A stretch of DNA of 48,507 nt from contig JANYKT010000036.1 of assembly GCA_025358085.1 (NCBI GenBank), positions 1 through 48,507 of the forward strand, in the 5' to 3' direction. Numbering within the stretch: position 1 is the first letter of the stretch; the number at the start of each line of letters is the position of its first letter. The notes below the pieces were generated by a model that ran no database searches, was not told the origin of the DNA, and saw only the letters and a program-made list of their open reading frames with translations. Origin of the DNA: Deltaproteobacteria bacterium (GTDB lineage: Bacteria > Myxococcota > Myxococcia > Myxococcales > 40CM-4-68-19). Shown here piece by piece: positions 45,423 through 48,507 of this stretch. The position numbers and the translations under genes were made by a program.

Positions 45423-45432
45423 AATCTAGGCT
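45423..45432. repeat. Right copy of the 10-bp direct repeat AATCTAGGCT
   Basis: Matches 45201-45210 exactly. It contains TAGGCT, a plausible -10 box for the gene starting at 45445, only about 13 bases before that ATG. Confidence 0.6.
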
Positions 45433-45444
45433 ACAGTTTCGCCC

Positions 45445-45957
45445 ATGGCTGTGCTTCGCGCTGTGCCCCCGGATGTGAGCCCGCAGGAATCCGTTACTTT
45501 CCGCAACGACGCGCGGCCTTCGCTGTGGAGCGCGGCCCTCCTTGCATTCGCGTCGGTGACGGCTGCGGGGCTGGGTTTTGCGGATCGCGTGCCCCCTCTG
45601 CCTTCGGCCATAGCCGCGGCTCTGCTGCTCTTCAGCGCGCTCTGGCTCCTCGCGGCCGGCGTCGGACAGCGCGCGGTACGCTACACGCTGAGCGGAGCGC
45701 GTCTCGAGATCGAGCGGGGCCTGCTGGGCCGGCGCCTCGAAAGCATGGAGCTGTGGCGCGTGCGAGATGTCGTGCTCGAGCAATCGCTGTTCGAGCGCGT
45801 TCGCGGGGTGGGGCGGCTGACGCTCTACTCGACCGATAAAGTGGAGCCGGTTCTCACCATCGGACCGGTGGCCTCCTCGCGCGCGCTGTTCGACCGGGTG
45901 CGCGACTTGGTCGCGGCGGCGCGCAAGGACGCGCGGATCGTGGCGGTCGACGGTTGA
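45445..45957 (+). CDS. Membrane protein with bacterial PH (bPH2) domain
   Basis: 170 residues. Two membrane segments near 28-45 and 52-72 (AAALLAFASVTAAGLGF, AIAAALLLFSALWLLAAG) are followed by a PH-like domain with RYTLSGARLEIERGLLGR, WRVRDVVLEQSLFERV and GRLTLYSTD, the usual YdbS/bPH2 strand pattern. The function of these widespread proteins is unknown. ATG 45445 is the start. The promoter may include sequence brought by the adjacent element. Confidence 0.85.
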   Translation: MAVLRAVPPDVSPQESVTFRNDARPSLWSAALLAFASVTAAGLGFADRVPPLPSAIAAALLLFSALWLLAAGVGQRAVRYTLSGARLEIERGLLGRRLESMELWRVRDVVLEQSLFERVRGVGRLTLYSTDKVEPVLTIGPVASSRALFDRVRDLVAAARKDARIVAVDG

Positions 45958-46047
45958 GTGACCATCGTTTCTCGCTGTGAGGATTCCACCGCGACCAAGC
46001 GCACTGCGGGCGAGCGCCAGAGCGCCTGAGAATACTGCCGCGGACCG

Positions 46048-46380
46048 TCAGGAATCTTCGGGAAACATTTCCGGCTTGCCGAAGCGGTCGTCCAGGAAGA
46101 TCTCGTAAGTGATCGAGTTCTCCACGTACGGGAGCGCATTGTTCATCTTCGCGTGCTCGGGGTCGGCCTCCAACTCGCGCTCTTCCTGCTCGAGCCGTCC
46201 GAGGTCGGGAAAAGCAAAGCGGAGCAGCACCGTATTCATCGCGCCCGACAGGCCATAGAGCACCTCGGGAACGCAGTAAGCGCGCTTGCGGCGGTGTTCC
46301 TGCAACGCCTTGACGGCCCGTACGAACTCGTGGAGCCGGCCCTGTTTCACCACGCCGCGGCTGAAGAGAAACGCCGCCAT
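46048..46380 (-). CDS. Small protein with possible dimeric alpha-beta barrel (ABM/NIPSNAP-like) fold
   Basis: 110 residues. The pattern MAAFLFSRGVVKQGRLHEFV, LLRFAFPDLGRLEQEEREL and ITYEIFLDD looks like a ferredoxin-like alpha/beta barrel; no catalytic residues can be identified. The ATG overlaps the stop of the Cys/Met PLP-enzyme gene by one base (TGATG), so translation is probably coupled. Its role may be linked to that enzyme. This assignment of fold is inference. Confidence 0.7.
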   Translation of the reverse strand: MAAFLFSRGVVKQGRLHEFVRAVKALQEHRRKRAYCVPEVLYGLSGAMNTVLLRFAFPDLGRLEQEERELEADPEHAKMNNALPYVENSITYEIFLDDRFGKPEMFPEDS

Positions 46381-47534
46381 CAGGACTCCAGTGCCTGCGC
46401 GAGGTCGGCCCGTAGATCGCGCACGTCCTCGAGGCCGACGCTCATCCGCACCATGCCCTCGTCGACCCCCGCCCGCGCGAGCTCCTCGGCGGAGTAGCCG
46501 GTGTGGCTGAAGAGGATGGGCAGCGAGGTCAGCGTCTCGGGCCCGCCCAGGCTGGCTGCGCGGGCGCAGAGCTTGAGCCGGTCCCAGAAGCGGAAGGCCC
46601 GCTCGCGCGTGCCGACGCTGAAGGTCACCATGCCGCCGAAACCGCGCTGCATCTGCCGCGTGGCGAGCGCGTGGTCCGGGTGGCTGGCGAGGCCCGGGTA
46701 CCAGACTCGCACGACGCCTTTCTGCTGCTCGAGAAACCGCGCCAGATCGAGCGCTGACTGAGAGTGGCGCTCCATCCGCAGCGCGAAAGTCTTCAGGCCG
46801 CGCAGCAGATCGTACGCGGCCTGCGGGTCGAGCGCGGCGCCGAGCTTACGGGACAGCACACGGATGGACTCGATGCGTTCGCGCGAGCCAACCAGCGCGC
46901 CGACGAGATGGTCGGAGTGACCATTCAGGTACTTGGTCGCGCTGTGCATGACCACGTCCACGCCGCTCTCTAGCGGTCGTTGCGTGTAGGGCGTCCCGAA
47001 GGTCGAGTCGATCAGCGACACGGTGCCGGCTTTGCGGCAGGCCGCGGCGATGGCGGCGATGTCGAGTACGCGGAGCGTCGGATTGGTGGGCGACTCGAAG
47101 ACGCAGAGCTTTGCGCCGGCGCACGACTGGGCGAGTTTCTCCGGTGCGGCGTATCGGGTGCGGACTCCGAAGCGGGCGAGCACATCGCGCAGCAGCTTGT
47201 ACGTGCCGCCGTAGAGTGCGGCCGGCGCGATCACCTCGTCGCCCGCCGACACGTTCGCCATGATCGCGCAAGTCATCGCGCCCATGCCGCTGCCAAAAAG
47301 GATGCAGTCCTCGCCGCCCTCGAGCCCGGCGACGGCTCGCTCGGCGGCGCGCACGGTCGGATTCTCGTCGCGGCTGTACATGAAGAGCGGCGAGCCGCCC
47401 TGCAGGTACTCCTGCACCGCTGCGGCGCTCGGGAAGCGGAAGGTCGTCGATTGGACGATGGGGACCGTCAGCGGCGCGTTGTCGCCATGCGGCTCGCCAG
47501 CGTGAACAGCTTCGGTGTCGAAATGAGCGTGCAT
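46380..47534 (-). CDS. Cys/Met-metabolism PLP-dependent enzyme (trans-sulfuration family)
   Basis: 384 residues from ATG 47534. A longer open frame upstream (MGAFFFAAFSGRPRC) runs through a predicted terminator and was rejected. PLP lysine K201 lies in HSATKYLNGHSDHLVG. Other motifs: DTEAVHAGEP at the N-terminus, TTFRFPSAAAVQEYL, YSRDENPTVRAAERAVAGLE (YSRDENPTVRAAE) and GSGMGAMTCAI. The family covers cystathionine gamma-synthase, cystathionine beta/gamma-lyase and methionine gamma-lyase, all acting on sulfur amino acids in the cytoplasm; the exact reaction cannot be fixed from sequence alone. Confidence 0.9.
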   Translation of the reverse strand: MHAHFDTEAVHAGEPHGDNAPLTVPIVQSTTFRFPSAAAVQEYLQGGSPLFMYSRDENPTVRAAERAVAGLEGGEDCILFGSGMGAMTCAIMANVSAGDEVIAPAALYGGTYKLLRDVLARFGVRTRYAAPEKLAQSCAGAKLCVFESPTNPTLRVLDIAAIAAACRKAGTVSLIDSTFGTPYTQRPLESGVDVVMHSATKYLNGHSDHLVGALVGSRERIESIRVLSRKLGAALDPQAAYDLLRGLKTFALRMERHSQSALDLARFLEQQKGVVRVWYPGLASHPDHALATRQMQRGFGGMVTFSVGTRERAFRFWDRLKLCARAASLGGPETLTSLPILFSHTGYSAEELARAGVDEGMVRMSVGLEDVRDLRADLAQALES

Positions 47535-47560
47535 GCAGCGCGGTCTACCGGAGAACGCCG

Positions 47561-47597
47561 CAAAGAAAAAGGCCCCCAAGCGAGATGCCTGGAGGCC
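47561..47597 (-). terminator. Rho-independent terminator for the TPR gene
   Basis: On the minus strand an eight-pair stem GGCCTCCA / TGGGGGCC (one G-U pair) with an 11-base loop is followed by TTTTTCTTTG. This is a strong intrinsic terminator, about 205 bases after the TPR stop and just before the next gene's ATG at 47534. Confidence 0.75.
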
Positions 47598-47802
47598 AGA
47601 GAAAATGAAGCGCGGCGCGGTCGAGCGGCGGGGGGGGGACCGACTACCCGACCATTGCGATGCGCTTCAAGGCCAAGTGCTGCGAATGTCGTGCCAATTG
47701 CCTGAACGTCCGAGTCACGAGGAGATGCGCAATATTGAGCAGCCGGCGGGCCGCGAAACCTTGCAGATTTGAAATCCGGGATTGCAAAGCTGCGAGGTCT
47801 CG

Positions 47803-48507
47803 TTACTGCAGCGCCAACAGTGCCTTGAATTCGGATTCGCCCCGGAGGCCTTCGAACATGGGGTCGGCGGCGATCCATCCGCGCACCTTGGTTGCGTCCT
47901 TCTCCAGCGCTTTCTTCAACGCCTCGTAAGCGTGCTCGTGCTTGTCCCAGAGCGTGTAGAGAGCCGCGACATTGTAATTCAGCAGCACGTCCTCGGGGTC
48001 CAGCTCGCGCGCACGGCCGTAGCACTTCTCGGCCTCGTCGTAGAAGCCCTTCTGCGCGTAACAGATGCCGAGGTCCAGGTGAGCCTCGTAGTTTTCAGGC
48101 TCGAGCCGCACGGCTTCTTTTAATTGGCTGATGGCGGCGCGATAGTCGCCTTCGTCCATCAGCAGCGCCGCAAGCTCGTGCCGCGCCAGCGGGTCGGACG
48201 GGTCCAGATCGATGGCAGCCTTGAACTCCACCTTCGCCTCCTCGTGCTGGTCGAGGTCGGCGTAGGTCATGCCCAGATTCAGGTGCGCGTCCGGGTACTC
48301 GGGGTCGAGCTCGATGGCCTCCTTGTATTCGTCGATGGCCATGTCCTGCCCATGCGTGGCGAGGAAGCAGGCCAGATTGTAGTGGGCGGTGGCGCTGTCG
48401 GGCTCGAGCTTCAGCGCCTCTAAGTACTCCTGGAGCGCCTCCCGGTAGAGCTTCTTCTCGCTGTAGACCGTGGCGAGGTTGTCGTGCGCGTGCGCCGATT
48501 CGGGGTC
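47803..48507 (-). CDS. TPR-repeat protein, C-terminal part (gene runs off the window)
   Basis: 234 visible codons, open to the window edge at 48507, so the start is missing. About six tetratricopeptide repeats are seen, with spacing of ~34 and typical AHYNLA, AHLNLG, ARHELA and AHLDLGICYAQKG motifs. The C-terminus ends with a helix pair containing DPMFEGLRGESEF. The protein is acidic, has no visible membrane segment in this part, and likely acts as a protein-interaction scaffold. A homologous region in many bacteria is annotated as TPR-containing protein; no partner can be named. Confidence 0.9.
   Translation of the reverse strand, partial: DPESAHAHDNLATVYSEKKLYREALQEYLEALKLEPDSATAHYNLACFLATHGQDMAIDEYKEAIELDPEYPDAHLNLGMTYADLDQHEEAKVEFKAAIDLDPSDPLARHELAALLMDEGDYRAAISQLKEAVRLEPENYEAHLDLGICYAQKGFYDEAEKCYGRARELDPEDVLLNYNVAALYTLWDKHEHAYEALKKALEKDATKVRGWIAADPMFEGLRGESEFKALLALQ

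Noticed and set aside
47535-47579. Longer N-terminus for the Cys/Met PLP enzyme
   Set aside because: The extension lies in the terminator region and adds a Phe/Ala stretch unlike the family start.
47630-47638. Nine-G homopolymer as a possible phase-variable tract
   Set aside because: It lies outside any gene and beyond the predicted promoter of the next gene, so no effect is evident.

Overview
The window is GC-rich, Gram-negative chromosomal DNA with dense coding and strong G/C preference at third codon positions. LpxC (lipid A), a complete type II secretion operon with GspN, and several lipoproteins place it among diderm bacteria. Gene content and style (membrane-anchored FtsY, FHA and TPR proteins, an NtrC-type regulator beside gsp, promoters with a TAGG-GTGCGC-like -10 region) suggest Myxococcota or a related former deltaproteobacterium. 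That placement is inference. I see no rRNA, tRNA, CRISPR array, prophage or intact insertion sequence.

Layout. 1-7100: end of a lipoprotein gene, ruvB, a large all-helical protein of unknown function, lpxC and a GAF-PAS-PAS-GGDEF-EAL cyclic-di-GMP protein. 7101-15770: a SWIM/SNF2 helicase, a CoA-binding protein, a SurA-like/DsbA fusion lipoprotein with a clear sigma70-type promoter, proS, pyrF and a methyltransferase. 15795-31454 (minus strand): an almost gapless gspCDEFGHIJKLMN operon, preceded by a sigma54-activator response regulator and followed by a lipoprotein. 31522-36343 (plus strand): a translationally coupled glycan-type module (FAD oxidoreductase, two family-2 glycosyltransferases, a sugar-nucleotide SDR, a TIM-barrel isomerase, and a cupin broken by a one-base frameshift). 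36347-48507: ftsY, a secreted protein with three Ig-like repeats, smc, an FHA membrane protein, an alkyladenine DNA glycosylase, a PH-domain membrane protein, a small coupled protein plus a Cys/Met PLP enzyme, and a TPR protein running off the window end.

How the genes work together. The gsp operon encodes the secretin, inner-membrane platform, ATPase and all five pseudopilins, so it should build a full secretion machine given a prepilin peptidase from elsewhere. The response regulator lies between this operon and the divergent glycan module and could control either. The five intact genes of the glycan module overlap by four bases each, and the broken cupin starts four bases after the last of them, so they were built to be expressed together. 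They probably make and attach a modified sugar.

The most unusual signal is a dispersed ~212-214 bp palindromic element in two copies (6856-7069 and 45211-45422). Outer ends and arms match when one copy is reverse-complemented, but the ~77-80 bp centre matches in the opposite sense, as if it had flipped between 11-bp inverted repeats. The second copy also has short terminal inverted repeats and a perfect 10-bp flanking direct repeat, as expected of a MITE-like insertion. Other points are a 64-bp inverted repeat upstream of ftsY, a 21-bp tandem duplication carrying a start codon, and a glycosyltransferase that has lost its canonical DXD residues.
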